Below, piece by piece: positions 1 through 12,126 of a stretch of 64,000 bases of DNA. How positions within the stretch are numbered: the stretch's first letter is position 1; each line of letters opens with the position of its first letter. The notes below the pieces were generated by a model. That model was not told the origin of the DNA. It saw nothing but the letters and a program-made list of their open reading frames with translations, and did no database searches. Source of the stretch: Lasiosphaeris hirsuta (taxonomy: Eukaryota > Ascomycota > Sordariomycetes > Sordariales > Lasiosphaeriaceae); assembly GCA_030549175.1 (NCBI GenBank), contig JAUKUA010000003.1:124001-188000 (forward strand), given 5' to 3'. Both the position numbers and the translations under genes were made by a program.

Positions 1-1441
1 CACCGTTGGTGTTCTTGTCGTTGACATACATTTTGACGATGCGACGTCTCAACGTTGTCCGTACATGGCTCTTCATGCTTCTTCATGTACTCCTCCCGTG
101 CTTCTCCCCAAACTGGGCCGCAACCTCCATCGTTTGCTAGGCTCAGACGGCATTGTCGTTGATGGGGGTCCTTTGGGGGGCGACTTTTGCGCTGGACTGT
201 GATAATGTTGATGTTGTGGCGAGAGTGGCCCTGAGTGGAAGAGGGTGCGTGAGATTATGGGTTGCGAGGGTGGCTCTGTGGAGTACCCTGATCTCGTAAT
301 CCTCGCCGTCAATGTCATCTGCCTCGCTGTCTATGGATGGACTCTTCTGCATCTGACAGAATAAGTCCTTTGTAAGGCCCAACAAACTTATTGCCGTTCT
401 TGTCGCTATCATCGCCATCATTGGCGACGGGAGTCATGTGGATGTGTGCTGGCGGTAGCCAGGTGCTCAGTACGGGCGGTCTCGGGCCTTGTATCGTGCA
501 TAAGGATCTCGCCAGGAGTACCGCAGAAAGATACGCTCCAAATGTCGGTAGGCTACGGACTTACACGCCTCGTATGGAGTGGGGGGGCGGGCAGCACGGT
601 GGTGACTTTCTGTGTCGTAATTCTGTCACACTGGGAAAAACGGGTGGAATCGGTAAAAGAGGTGTAGAATTGCTTGTCATATCTAAAAGAAACACAATAG
701 GTTAGAGGGTGCTATCTCAGAGGTTTTCATGATCTTGTCAAAGTGTTTAGGGTCTAGACACCGGAACCTCGGTGAGGCCGAGCAGTCTGCTGGGTTCCAG
801 ATGAACCGGGTGTACCCAGAGCTTCGACTGCATCCTTTTGAAAGGGCCTTTTTCGTGACCGGGCTACTGCTTGACATATTCATGGTCGCTATTGACTCTG
901 CTTTGGCCGTGAATGTTGGCCTCACCTGCTCAAGGCATAGTTGCCGCCATCTGATAAGTCGGGCCTGAATGTTTGAGTCGCTTCTTCAGAATCAGTAGAC
1001 GGGCGGCCTCTATGTGGGTTGAGAGGCGAGACCTTGCATCGTGGTTAGCGAAGCGTTTTGGGAGGGTTCGCGGGGCCTGGGTTGCAAATGGTGGTCCCAC
1101 GAACCAACTTCGCGACCTCGGGATGGTATGCCACGTTGTGTGTTGTCGGAATGAAGCCCAAGAAAAAGATGTGGATACCGTGCTGATAACGTGCGGTACC
1201 GCGGGGAGATAGTATAGGTAAGGGGCTAAGGAGTTGTCTGAGAGATTGAAAGGGTGTCAAGATGTAGATATGTATATATAGACGAAGGAAAGAAACACCA
1301 TATGATGCAAGATAAGTACGCCGAGAAGGTGGGAGAGAGATGATGCCCGGAGATGATGTCCATCATGAAATTGACCAAGCAGATGCCCCAAGGTTAGGTG
1401 TCCATATCAGCCCCTTTCAACACCACTCCCATGACCTACAC
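1..1441. other. Gene-free stretch at left edge
   Basis: No convincing gene is seen. Several short frames under 110 codons exist on both strands, for example a minus frame at 143-421, but none shows a family motif, a usable splice pattern or codon bias like the real genes further right. Part of a gene running in from the left cannot be excluded. Confidence 0.5.
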
Positions 1442-1783
1442 TCATGTCCGACTGAATCCGATGACGCTTCCGGCCGAAGATGGAGCGCGCGTCTCTGATA
1501 TGCCGACGTTGGTCTCGCCAGGGGTGGACAGTCGTAGTCTCTGCAGTTCCTCGAGTTGTGCCATTGTCTCGTCTAAATCTTTGCCGGCCTCCTCTAGGTT
1601 TAGCACAGCACTCTCGATTTTGTGACTGACGCTTTCGATTTGACGGCAAATGATGCCCAGTACGGTGCTGCCGCGTATCGTGCTGCCGCATGTCGTGCTG
1701 AGGCTCACCTGTGCGGCAGACGCTTGGGAGCCTGCCGCGGCCGACGGGATCTGCGCTACGCTGGTGGGTGTTTTGAAATCCAT
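1442..1783 (-). CDS. Small hypothetical coiled-coil protein, 113 aa
   Basis: The frame encodes 113 residues and belongs to no family I recognise. Residues 1-40 are rich in Ser, Ala and Thr and look disordered. The stretch of about residues 45-85 is a clear amphipathic helix with regular Ile/Leu/Val spacing (for example KIESAVLNLEEAGKDLDE), so a short coiled coil is likely, and the last 25 residues are again disordered. The start was chosen at the first ATG after a plausible 66-nt intron on the minus strand (donor GTAGGT at 1863, acceptor CAG ending at 1798), which would then lie in the 5' leader. The frame remains open upstream of that ATG, so a longer product is possible. The next gene, 2470-2904 on the same strand, also encodes a small coiled-coil protein, but I see no clear sequence identity between them. 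Confidence 0.45.
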   Translation of the reverse strand: MDFKTPTSVAQIPSAAAGSQASAAQVSLSTTCGSTIRGSTVLGIICRQIESVSHKIESAVLNLEEAGKDLDETMAQLEELQRLRLSTPGETNVGISETRAPSSAGSVIGFSRT

Positions 1784-2469
1784 CGCGTTTCGCTGCTCTG
1801 GCAAGATGTTGCGAGTTGATTTTGCTTGTGTGCGGAGATAAGAAAAACGAGGCGGTGACCTACCTTGATCTTGGCAAGGGAGTTCTGGGGTTTTGCTGTG
1901 CGCTGCAGGATGCCTAGCCCTTGGTGTGGACATCTGGAGGCAGAATCTCGTCCTTGTCCAAGTTGGCGTGTGGGTTCAGCGGGTGAAAGATGGGTATTCC
2001 ATGGCCACTCGGCTGCTCGTCGTACCTTGGGGAAATGTTTGGGATTCGCTGTTGCACAATAGCTTTGGGGAGGGAACTTACAGCCTTTCTTCCATGGGAC
2101 TTTGATCAGTATTATGCAGAGTTCCAGGCCGTACTCATTTGGTTGTGGTCTGTTGGCTCGCGGTCGGTTGCCGTGTTTTCTCTGACATGCATGGGCTTGG
2201 GGATGTGTGCAAACAAACTTTGGCAAAGCAAAGTCGCGGAAAGAACACGACAACAAAAACAACCAAGAGCAAAACAACAATTGATTCCCATCTAACGCTT
2301 TAGACTAAATGCAAGTAAAACGATAATGCCATATGACGCTGTTTGGTGGTCGTATCTAGACCTCCAAAACCCCTACAGCGAAACGAGCGTGATGCCCAGC
2401 CGTTGCCCCCCATGGCATTCCTCGTGAACAGCCTTTTCTTCGTGCCTCCCTCCCCTCGAGTCATGGCGG

Positions 2470-2904
2470 CTACTCAGAGGTTGCACTCGGTGCGGGATCC
2501 CCAGTCTCTCCGCCATCCCGACTCCCGTTTATGTCTTTACCGTTCTCGTGTGTGGTGTAGTGCTGGTTGGGCTTCGTGCCCGTGTCGTTATGCAGCCCGA
2601 GTTGCATGAAATTAGCTACCAGCTGGTTCGGGTCGGACGTCGTGCCGGTGTCGTTATGCTCTCTGAGTCGCATAAGATTAACCATCAGCTGGAACTGCTT
2701 GGCTTGTTCGAGGTGGCGTTTGCATACATCGATAGCATTGGTGATGGTTTCGAGATGATGCTGAAGAGCGTGGACGGTCGTGCCGGCTCGCTCCCCCAAT
2801 TTGACGACCATCTGATCAATCTGATTGAGGATACCTGCCATTTTTTCCTCGTGGATGTTTATACACGTTTTGATTTCTTCGATTATGGGGTCAAGTTCCG
2901 ACAT
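2470..2904 (-). CDS. Small hypothetical coiled-coil protein with internal repeat, 144 aa
   Basis: This is a 144-residue protein of unknown function. Residues 1-75 form a long amphipathic helix with heptad-like spacing (QIDQMVVKLGERAG and following), suggesting a coiled coil. Residues about 72-112 hold an imperfect direct duplication of roughly 20 residues, in which a unit ending RLREHNDTGT is followed by one ending QLGLHNDTGT; both units have N(L/F)M near their start. The C-terminus is polar and disordered. No signal peptide or membrane segment is seen. The upstream DNA (2905-3300 on the minus strand) is a pyrimidine-rich leader. I judge it a real gene from the regular helix and the protein-level repeat; no function is proposed. 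Confidence 0.5.
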   Translation of the reverse strand: MSELDPIIEEIKTCINIHEEKMAGILNQIDQMVVKLGERAGTTVHALQHHLETITNAIDVCKRHLEQAKQFQLMVNLMRLREHNDTGTTSDPNQLVANFMQLGLHNDTGTKPNQHYTTHENGKDINGSRDGGETGDPAPSATSE

Positions 2905-3992
2905 TTTGCTTTGCTGAGTGAGGGTTAATAGCAGACGACGTGGGTGGAAATGAAATGGATTTTGGAAGGCCGGTGGGAATGCTTGTGTTGTTCAGATGCG
3001 GGGCTTCGGTCTTGAGTTGCAAGTTGTGGTGTGGGGAAAGTTTGTGGGAGAAGTTTGAGCCAGGACAGGAAAATGGAATGCCAGTGACAGTGTGACTTGG
3101 GGAAAAGACGTCCCTGCGGACTGGAAGCTGCAGTCTAACTCTTTGCCCCACCTGCCTGGCAAAGGATCTCGTCTCCTCCCTTCTATTCTCCTCCCACTTT
3201 CCAATCCCTAATCGCCTGATCTTCTCTTTACGCCGAGCAGGCACTGACTGCCTGGCCACCGCAAGTTCGGTCTAACAAGATCGCCAGGAAATCATGCTCT
3301 TGCTGTGCCGCAGCCAACATCCGCAAGAGAGCCCAAAAGCAGAAAGACCTGATCGTCTAGGTACCGGCTACCAGAACGAGTCCATTCGATGGCATATCGC
3401 GCTGCCGCCATGACTGGGCCCGATCCTTCCCGTCGACCCCCCCCCCCCAACGACGTTGCCAAGTCTGAGGCTCGCGAGAGTCAAAATCTCTCTCGCTCAG
3501 GACACCTATGCACCTCCCAAAGCTGAGGGTTACGGTAGCAAGAGGGACCGCGCCACACCAAAAGACACCAATGGTCCAGGTGGCAACCGTGTCGACGAAG
3601 CCTGCCATCCGCGAGCCGTGGCTCGCTGGACTTGAGAAGGCCGCAGGCCCTGAGTTTGCAGGCCTATGGCGCGAGTTCCTCAATGGAGAGAAGACCACAC
3701 TACCACATATGAGGTTCGAGGAAAGGGAGCTGCCAGTGGGGAGGATGGGACTGAGGGTCTTTCAGTACCGATAAGTCTTCTCCTTTTTCCTTCCTCAGTC
3801 TACTTAGCAATATTGACCCCCAACTCAAGGATTTCTTCCCAAAATCCTCTCACATCTTCTACATTGCAACTCTAGACTCTTCACGCACGCCACCAGACCG
3901 CTGTTTCTTTTTTGTTTTTGTTTTTTTTCCTCGCACGGCATCTTCATTTTCAATGATTTAGCAGGAACCCGAAGGAACCCGACGATATGGCT
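2905..3992. other. Leader/intergenic region with possible decayed 5' exon
   Basis: The left part is the probable promoter and leader of the minus-strand gene at 2470-2904. From about 3390 on the plus strand there are proline- and charge-rich reading stretches that switch frame after a run of 12 C at 3437-3448. They may be the disordered N-terminus of the decayed gene that follows at 3993-6306, but this cannot be shown. Confidence 0.3.
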
Positions 3993-6306
3993 GAACAAAG
4001 TCGGCAACGATACGAGCATATGCTAAGACTGCAAGCGCCAAACTCGATGCCAAAATCACTGAAGTCAGCAACCGCCGCCTTCATCGTCAAAATATTGATG
4101 ATAGATACGGGCACACTGTTCGGCGAACTAGTCAGGCAGACGATAAGCGAGCGCTTGACGAGAAGCGGATAGCGCAAACCAGGGAGGAGATCGAGGACCA
4201 TCGTAGCGAGATCGAAAGTCTTCAAGAGCTAGAACTGGAGCTTCAACTCAGCGTTGATGATGCTAGAATAGAGTGCTAGGAGGCAAAAGACACTCTCCGA
4301 CAACTCAAACAGGAAAGAGCTGACAGCCAACGGGCCCTAGATGAAGCTGATGCCATGGTAAACGTGTTGCACCAAGACATGGCCGAAATCCGGTTTCGGC
4401 TTAATCTAAGCCCACAGCGTTTGGTGGAACATGAACAGAGCTTCCCACCCTATCAACTCCAATCCGAGCAACACATCGAGGAGGAACAGGGCGCCAAGAC
4501 CGAGGATGAACCCCCGGAGCCAGACAGCCCTATTGTCTCGCAACAGCTAGATGCGCTAGCCCAAATCCAGCCCGTACCGCAGCCAGCTCCATTGCCCGAA
4601 TTTGAGCCTGAGGTCGAGTTGGAGGTTATCAATGACCCCCCCGACCAACCTAACCTGGGCGATGAAGAGGCTGGGCTCTTGGCCAGCATGACGGGACCAG
4701 TGCCACCAGGCCTGACAATCGATATTTACCCTCTGGTCTCGCTCGTTGACAAATCGCTAATGAACTCAATCTAGCCCACTGCTTTCCTCAGCTAGTTCTC
4801 CCGGACGGATCTCCCCTTGATGACCCTGATACAATTTTCCAATCATTTCCCCAAAAGGAACAGAATAAAACTTCTCGAGAATGGTCTAGACGTCTTCCCA
4901 TGTTCCAGATCAGCCTCACACCCGTCTGCCTTGCAACCAGGCTCTTGTGGGCTTGGACGCTGGCCCGTACCCACTAAGATGGCAACCAGCAACTTGGTAA
5001 TAACCCCCGTACCGCGATCGAGGACGTAGTTTTGGCGCAACTTCGGGCTCAAGGGGGTCACAGATGCCGTACCTGGTCTGTTATCAGAACGGCGTATATT
5101 AGCCACCATGCCTGGATCAGATATGAGGCACGAGAACAGCAGGTTTGTAACGACCCAATTGAAAGGGCCAAATGGGGACACGGCAGCCCCGTCAATATAT
5201 CAAAGGCTGTGGCACGAGAGGAGTTCATATTCACATACTTTGAAGCGAAAAAGGAAACGACGGACTCCGTCGCTGACCTGAGGGGCAAGGCGACAGGCTT
5301 GTGGAAATGTCTTCTGAAGTGGGGAAATGCCCTAACCAAGTTCGTCCAAACCTTTGGGCATGGCGTTTTGGTCGTGCTGCCGCTGGACTAGCTCGCAAAG
5401 ATGGGCGCTACTAGCGACGGGTCAAAAATACCCATCTACCTCATGGATTGGCTCTATACTAAGCTAACCGAAGATGAGGCTCTCAAGGTGTTTATAATAG
5501 ACCCCTCGACGCTTGCTGAGAGGTATATCAACCAACCTCAGTTCGCGGATAGTCTCACTGAGTTTCCTGCCCTACACCACCCTGCAGTTTCCGCTCTCGA
5601 CCCCAGAGACGTCCTTTGCGATTCCATACGCTATATCTTTGCGACGCGCAGTCTCCAACCCCAAGCTGACTTTCTCCCGCGCCCGGAGGCGGAGGACATA
5701 GCGTCAGTAGACGTAATGGCATTCTCTGATGGCTGGGTTGGGGCGGCGAACAAAGTGCTTACACTGACACACATTCGGATAGACGACCAACAGTCCGTCA
5801 GCATTTCAGGCAGCATACTCGAGGGTTTGAGGCCCGACTCGCCCCTCACCACTGATGTCATCAATGCGGCTATCTTCCAAGCCGTAAAGCAGTCTGAGTG
5901 GGTAGTGGTTGATACCGCCACCGAACAAGGTCTGAAGATGGATGGTGTCACCAAGAACCTCCTCCTAGTCGCTCAGCGAAGCGGCCACATCATTATCGTC
6001 CCTATATCGGTTGAGATGATCAGGCGAGGAATCCAAGGCCCCGTCAATACTTGGCTGCACCCCGTCCCAGAACAGGTGACCTGGAAGACCGTCCTATTGC
6101 CTAAACTGGCCCGAAAATATGACCTTGCGCTGGTCGATCTATGGTCGGTGGTCCACGGTATTTTCGTCCTGCGATTTGGACACTCTTGCCAAGGCAAGTT
6201 TCCTGCCACCTACGGCACCAGGGAGTTCCGCGCCCAGCTTTACTACTCGCTGGTGTGCCGGGACTATGGATCGGGGGAGGAGGAAGATATTGAAGACGCG
6301 GTATGA
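3993..6306 (+). pseudogene. Decayed gene: coiled coil plus possible Ulp1-like C-terminal domain
   Basis: One plus-strand coding relic spans this region. From 3993 to 4774 a single frame encodes a charged coiled coil (REEIEDHRSEIESLQELELE near 4175-4235), interrupted by an in-frame TAG at 4277, then a Pro/Glu-rich acidic linker. Around 4750-4775 the coding signal shifts to another frame, which runs to 6306 with a TAA near 4975 and a TAG at 5389-5391. The longest uninterrupted part, 5401-6306, gives 301 residues. Within it, the stretch after residue 130 resembles the start of a C48 (Ulp1/SENP-like) peptidase: a Leu-rich strand, then LTTDVINAAI at the place of the usual W-L-x-D-x-V-I-N-x-x-(I/L), and later IIIVPIS and GIFVLRF. 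The catalytic His-Trp and the D-C-G block are not recognisable (V-H-G stands where D-C-G would be). The protease relation is my inference and weak; the disrupted coiled-coil gene is well supported. Confidence 0.5.
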
Positions 6307-7829
6307 TACAGGTTTTGACCTTGTTTCCACCCCAAGTGGTAGAAATCATCTGGGAATATAATGAAACGGAGCTGTTATTGACATTCCCAGGTTTGATCAT
6401 TTCAATGTGACCGTGCTTCTCTCTGCCTCCCTGCCATTGCCCGTGGCTGTAGTCCAGTCCTCGTCCCCTGATCCAAAATCGGTGAGCGATTGACAACACT
6501 GGCTAACCGGACACCACCCTTCAGAACTCGAATTCTTCAATCCAGACTGCTGTACTTGCATTCGCTTCGACGACCCTCCAGCCCGCTAGGCTGCTCCAGA
6601 GAAGCAAGACTCTAAGCTTACCCAGTGTGTCTAGCTCGGAGACGGAACTGAAGATACTTCAATGCACTGCTCAACAGCAAGGTTGAGCGAGTAGTGCGCG
6701 GTTATGGCCAAGTTCAGGTGCTTCAAGGACCATAGTATGCGCAACAAGCAACTCAAAGCGAGTGCGAATGTCAGTGCGCCGCCTGTGAGTGGTGAACCTC
6801 TCGTTACCCTCCTGTTTCTACGTGGGAACCAGTGAATACAGTGCATCAGTGTCGATTTCGGTCTTCAGCTCTTGACGCAACTTGCTTACTTACCAGGTTG
6901 TCTATCAAGGTCACAAAAGAAAACATGCATCGGCTCGGGCGCCAGGAGTTGGCATCCGCAAATCACACGACGATTGGCAAGCCAGGTACGTAAGGTACGC
7001 AATATAGGGGGAGGTCGATGCTGATATTACAGTGAAACCTAGTAGTACCAATCATCCTTCTGCCTTTGGCATAGATCCCCCTCACGCTGCGTCCCCCAAG
7101 GCCCTTGTAGTCGCAACACGCGTCGCCGCCGCCGCACTACGCGAGGCTCGGTGTCAGTACTCGCGCATCGCATCTCATTAACATACCACAAGATTCATGT
7201 GGGAAACGCCTCCTCGATCTAGCCAGAGCGGTGGCCGTTATAGACACTGCCAGTAACCTCGACTCTCCACCAAGACCGCCTACAGATCTCAGACCAGAGC
7301 GTCTGCCTCTGCCAACTCGCACTTTACCTCATGCAGGTATTTTTGCACGCAAAACATAATCGGCTAGTGGGTCCAGGGGTAGTTAAATAAACTCATTTGG
7401 CCCATGTGCACATGACACTTGTAACTTTCTGGTGCTGTGTTCGTTATGTTGATCCAATTGCCGTTGTGATCGATATCCGTGGTGGTAAAATACAGGCGTG
7501 GGAAGCATGAACCGCGCCGTCGTCGGCTTCCGTCAAGTTCCCTGAGGAAATTGCGGACAAATCACATGAGATTTTCTAAATCCACTCCATGTCTGCCATA
7601 CCTGTCGTTTGCGGAACGGGCTGCTACGCTCAGGTTATATGCAAGGCAATATAGTTACTGTTTCTGTGGCAATAAAGAATTGGAATACAATGGGTCATTA
7701 GCATCGGTAGACACAGTCACGGTCACCTTCACACGCATAAGGCACATCCATTGAAGGGCAATTAATGATCAATTACTCTTCCACATCAACTTCGCCCAAG
7801 CCCGTCTCGTGTTCTCATGGGTCCGTAAG
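6307..7829. other. Intergenic, no feature recognised
   Basis: This 1.5-kb stretch separates the plus-strand relic from the minus-strand helicase-like gene, so both genes end into it. Only short frames without motifs are present and no repeat was noticed. Confidence 0.5.
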
Positions 7830-10073
7830 TTACAGACATCCAAGAGTTGCAAGTTGCAGAGAGAGTTGGCCAGGGATGTCCGGGAAGAGCTCGTCCAATG
7901 CTAAACGTACCGCCTCGGTCGGCAAGTGAATGACATCTCTGGCGTACAGCTTGAGGCCGCTGATGTTGTCCTCAAGCTGGTGGCCGTCATGGTGTCGTAG
8001 GCCGAAGTGCAACATAAACTCCATGCCAATGATCGGGAAGTCGGGCCCCCAGTTGCCAGGGAACGCTGGTCGATAGATATCAAAGTCTCTGCCCGTAGCA
8101 ATATCCAGGAAGCTCGGTGTATATTCGGCTCCCTTCCGCCAGCGGATAATGGCGAGGTTGTTGGGGAACGAGCGTACCAGCATCTTGAGGGCGAGAAACA
8201 TCTCAGGCTCTTCACATTCTAGCTTCTTGGGATCCATGGGCCCTTGGAAGTCCACGTCCGACAATATACCTCTCAATGTAGACGTCACAAGCGTTCGGAG
8301 CCTTCCATCCACTTTCGCATCGAAATAAAGCTCGCTGGGGTCGCCGGCGGCGAGACCAGCCAAGACCCATAGGCGTCCCATCATGGCGAACTGCCTACCT
8401 GGGCCGGCACAGGCGACGCAGAATTCCGTGAGTCCGGGAAGACGCTGTTCTCGGGAACCCAGAGAGACCATTCCACGGTCGCCAACTCGTAGCGCGGCAA
8501 GCAACGACGCCAGTGCATACTGTATCTTTGGACTACGTGACCGTTTCAAGGACACGAGGAGAGAGGCCTCCCCCACGGATTTGGCCTTGCCACTTGTTAG
8601 AAATTCGGCAGCCAGGCGGGCATTTTCGCTATCGCGGGCTAATCCTTCGGTGACTGGACCGAATCGACTAAGCTGTCGACCGGGGTCTCTGGCCTTAGCA
8701 ATAAGAGCCAGCCTGCCGAGACGGCGGAAGATTTCGTGCGTATGGTACCGAGATAGCGACGGCAGCACTATGTCCAGGATGCTCGACGCGTTTCTAGGTA
8801 TGCGCTGATAGAGGCAACAGACAGTCTCAGAGAGCTCACCCTCCACTGGAGAGATAATCCTGGCCGTCGGCAAACTCATGTCGGGATCTTGAACAGCCAG
8901 AATGAGTGGCGTGGCGGGAATGGGAGATGAGGCACATAGCTGAATCATACCGTTGACTTCCGCAGAAGACTATGGAGCGGTGGATTCAACGTCCTGGCCG
9001 ACGGCAGTGTCCCACACTTTTACTGTGTGGGTATCGGGCGTGGCGTGGAAGAGTTGATGTCTAGGAAAAGGCGGAATGAACCGCACGCTTGGGTCGACAA
9101 ACAGAACGACCTTGTCACTGCTACCTAGGTCTTGCTGCACTGTCTTAATGTCCTCTGTGTCCGCACTCAAACCAAATAAGCCAAAGGTCATTGACTCAAT
9201 TTCAAACGGCCAGTTGCCTTCGTGGTAAAAAAACCCGCTTTCCCAGATGGTGTTTTCCAGTCGTGCGCCGATAAGAGCAGGAACCATGCAGATGACAACT
9301 CTTGGGCTGAAACTGAAGTTCTCCTCGCCCTTATCCCAATCCTCAAAGTCAGCGTCGCTGAAAAGGCAGCGCCCGACCAAGCTCAGGCTATGGCCATCGA
9401 GACTCCGTCCTTTCGGGCGGCTGAAATTGAGAGTCGGGGGCAAAGCGGCACTTATCTGCTGCGTGAGTGTAGCGATGTGCACCTCTTGGCCGAACTGGCG
9501 TTGTATGCTATCGTGAGACCACTCAGCGGCTTGTGGGGACTCGAACGGCGAGAGAGTGGCGACAGTGATACTGTGCGGGATGTTTTGCCGCTGGAAGTCT
9601 AACAGCTTGGAGAATAGGGTTCCCATCACCAAGACAAAGCTGCGCGAGATGCGACCACGGTTGGTGTCGAGCACAAGTAACAAGGGCTGTGAAGTATTCA
9701 TGCTGTCCAACATGTCGGGCAAATCGGCGTAGTTCATGTAGCTCGCATAATTTTCTAGTCCAGTGGTAGCAATGCCGCCACGTACAGCAACCTCGAGAAA
9801 ATATTTCTGTGCGATGTCTGCGCAGTTGGCGCCGGGGAGGACGTAATATACGCTTGGCTCCCGATCGTCGAGGACTCGCGCTGCGGCAGCGAGCTTGCAA
9901 AGTTCCGCCAGAATAAAGCTCGCGGTGCCCAAATCTGAGTGGCAAACCAATTGAGCAAAAGAGGGTCCGTAGGGCTGGAATTTGTCGGCGTTTGCAATTT
10001 CTTGGCTCCAGGTTTCAAGTATCTGGGTGGGAATGCCACATTGGCTGGCCGTTGGCCCTGTGGGTTCTGCCAT
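7830..10073 (-). CDS. DEAH-helicase-like protein with degenerate ATPase motifs, frame interrupted once
   Basis: Two adjacent minus-strand stretches (10073-8970 and 8948-7830) lie in the same frame and are separated by one TAG at 8970-8972. Together they give about 748 codons. The layout follows a DEAH-box SF2 helicase: a Walker A-like position (HSDLGTAS, where G and K of GxxGxGK are replaced), a motif Ia-like VYYVLPGANCADIAQ, a motif II-like LLLVLDTNRGRISRS in place of the DEAH block, a motif III-like TVATLSP, and a motif V-like stretch (VVICMVPALIGARLENTIWE). After the stop comes an HA2-like helical part (LSRFGPVTEGLARDSENARL) as in DEAH proteins. Key nucleotide-binding residues are absent, so it is probably not an ATPase. 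The stop could be removed by an 84-nt in-frame intron (GTAAAA near 9023 to a CAG near 8940), or it marks a pseudogene. The start was chosen at 10073 because the longer open frame upstream runs through a poly-G tract. Confidence 0.5.
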
Positions 10074-12126
10074 TGCGCTTGTCTTGTTTAGACGACGATA
10101 GATAGCGGATAGGAGAGAATTCACATTCAGCAGAATCAGGCTCTGCTGGACTGGTGAGCGGTCGTGGGAGAGCGGGAGAGTGGGGAGGGGGGGGGGGTTG
10201 GCGCGAGTAACTCCAGGAGCAGTCCCTGTTGCTCGGGCCACACGAAAGAGACAAATGTAGCGCGCGATCGCGGGAAGGTGTTGCCCGAACTTGTTGAGCT
10301 TTTATAGGTATTTGGGGGGGAAGGGGGGAGGTCTGGGAATTAGGCAGTGGCAGCGGACAGCAAACAGCAGCAAATAGCAAAGAGCGAGCAGCCTGCAAAT
10401 CCAAATATCCTGCCCAACCCCAGTGATCTGCCACTTTTAGCTTTTGGGCCTGTTTACTTTCCATTTCCAAACGACAAAAATATCGGATCTCGGATCTGCC
10501 ACACTCTCCCACTTTTTCAACACACAACCATCAAATCGCCGATCAGCTATACGTCGATGTTTACGCCCGCAACCTCCCCAGTGTACCTCGTCGACCACAG
10601 TGTTCTCAGGGTGCTTGTAGAGGCGCTAGATACGATAGCGAGCTTTGGTTACCTCAGCCACACGTCCGTCAACGTCCTAAATCATGCCACCAGCGCCAGA
10701 AGATCCGTCAAGGACTATCTGAATGCCAAGGATCTTCCCGCGTTGCGTCATTGTGCAATCCTGCAGGAATAGATGAAGGTCGCCCTCAAGGAGAAGCACC
10801 CCGACGTGTGAGACGACTCCGACTACGGTTCCGACTCCCTCGGCCATCACGATTCCGACGATGATGGTGGATGACAAGGGCAAATGCGCCAAAAGAGAAT
10901 ACGATATATTCGGCGATTGAGGTTGGCCTGACGGCGCGACCCACGGCAACAACGTGAGAGCAGAGTGACTCCATCGCTATCTGGATCACGGTTGAACTCG
11001 GATCGTCGAGACCGTCAAGAAAAGAGCTGCCCGATAAGATACTTGAGGAACGGGCTGTCGTTAGAAGTAACCGGGCGCAGCCGCTATCCGGATCCTAGGA
11101 GCCTCGCGGCAATCATATTCGTTCGTATTCGAGACCGCTGTGGTTGGTTGATGGTGCACGCGCACGCGCAAGTCAAGGGACTCTCATTGCGGCGACCAAT
11201 GTCGACCTTGATTACCAACAAGTTATTGCCATCGCCAAAATGCGCTCGAGGGTGAGTTCAGGGGTCACAACTAAGAAGTAGAATAGCCCCTAACGCGGGA
11301 CTCTTCTGTAAGGTGGGCGTATCGACGTGGTCACGATGGCAGTTTCTCTCAGCCAATATGTGTGGTTGATGCTTGGCCGTTTGGTATTTGAATCGCTAGT
11401 CATCCCTGGCTGGGAAAGGGGAAAGGGGTGAAATGGAGAAAGGGGGGAGATGGGGAAAGGGGAAGCGCGCACACGCTGAAAGCTAGACACAGAGTCTCAA
11501 GCATCACCATGGAACCCACTTACCTGCCTCTCGGGATGATGTGTTCTCGGCACGAGGCCGTGGGTCCCGAGAACGCGGCGGGATCCAAGACTGACGAGCC
11601 AACCGAGCGTACATGTATTAGTATCACACGCCGACGATGTCCACCCAGCCCGAGATAAATGCAGCGTCGTTATCTCGGGCGATCTTCGGTTAACTTATAG
11701 AATCTCGGCATGGGAGCGTGACGGCAAGATGAAGTCACCTCCTATACGCTAGCTGCGTCTCACAACGGCCGTCAAACGGAGCTCGCAGGCCAACCAGATG
11801 ATTGAGCAGATAAATCGGCACCGAGATGCTACGATGGCCCACTGCTGTGGTATCGTCGATTGGCCTGTCAGAACGCAAATGAGTAATCCCCAGCCCAGGA
11901 CACTTACTAAGTGTCGGGTGCCGTGATATCGCGGCTTCGCCCTGGCCAATTAGACTTCACAAGTCATTACGCGGCCATGACGACATGGTGCCCTAGTGCT
12001 GGCAAGGTTGGGTTGCATTATAGGTGGCGAAAGTTTGCAGCGGTTCTGAACATAAACCCGGGACGGCCTTTCGACATTGATCTACCTGTCTACAAATCTA
12101 CAAATCCGTCAAGCACACCACACACC
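10074..12126. other. Divergent intergenic region, no gene recognised
   Basis: This 2-kb stretch lies between the minus-strand helicase-like gene and the plus-strand sulfite oxidase, so it must hold both promoters. A plus frame at 10558-10772 (71 codons from its first ATG) is open but has no family feature. A purine-rich tract lies around 11409-11462. Nothing else was recognised. Confidence 0.45.
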
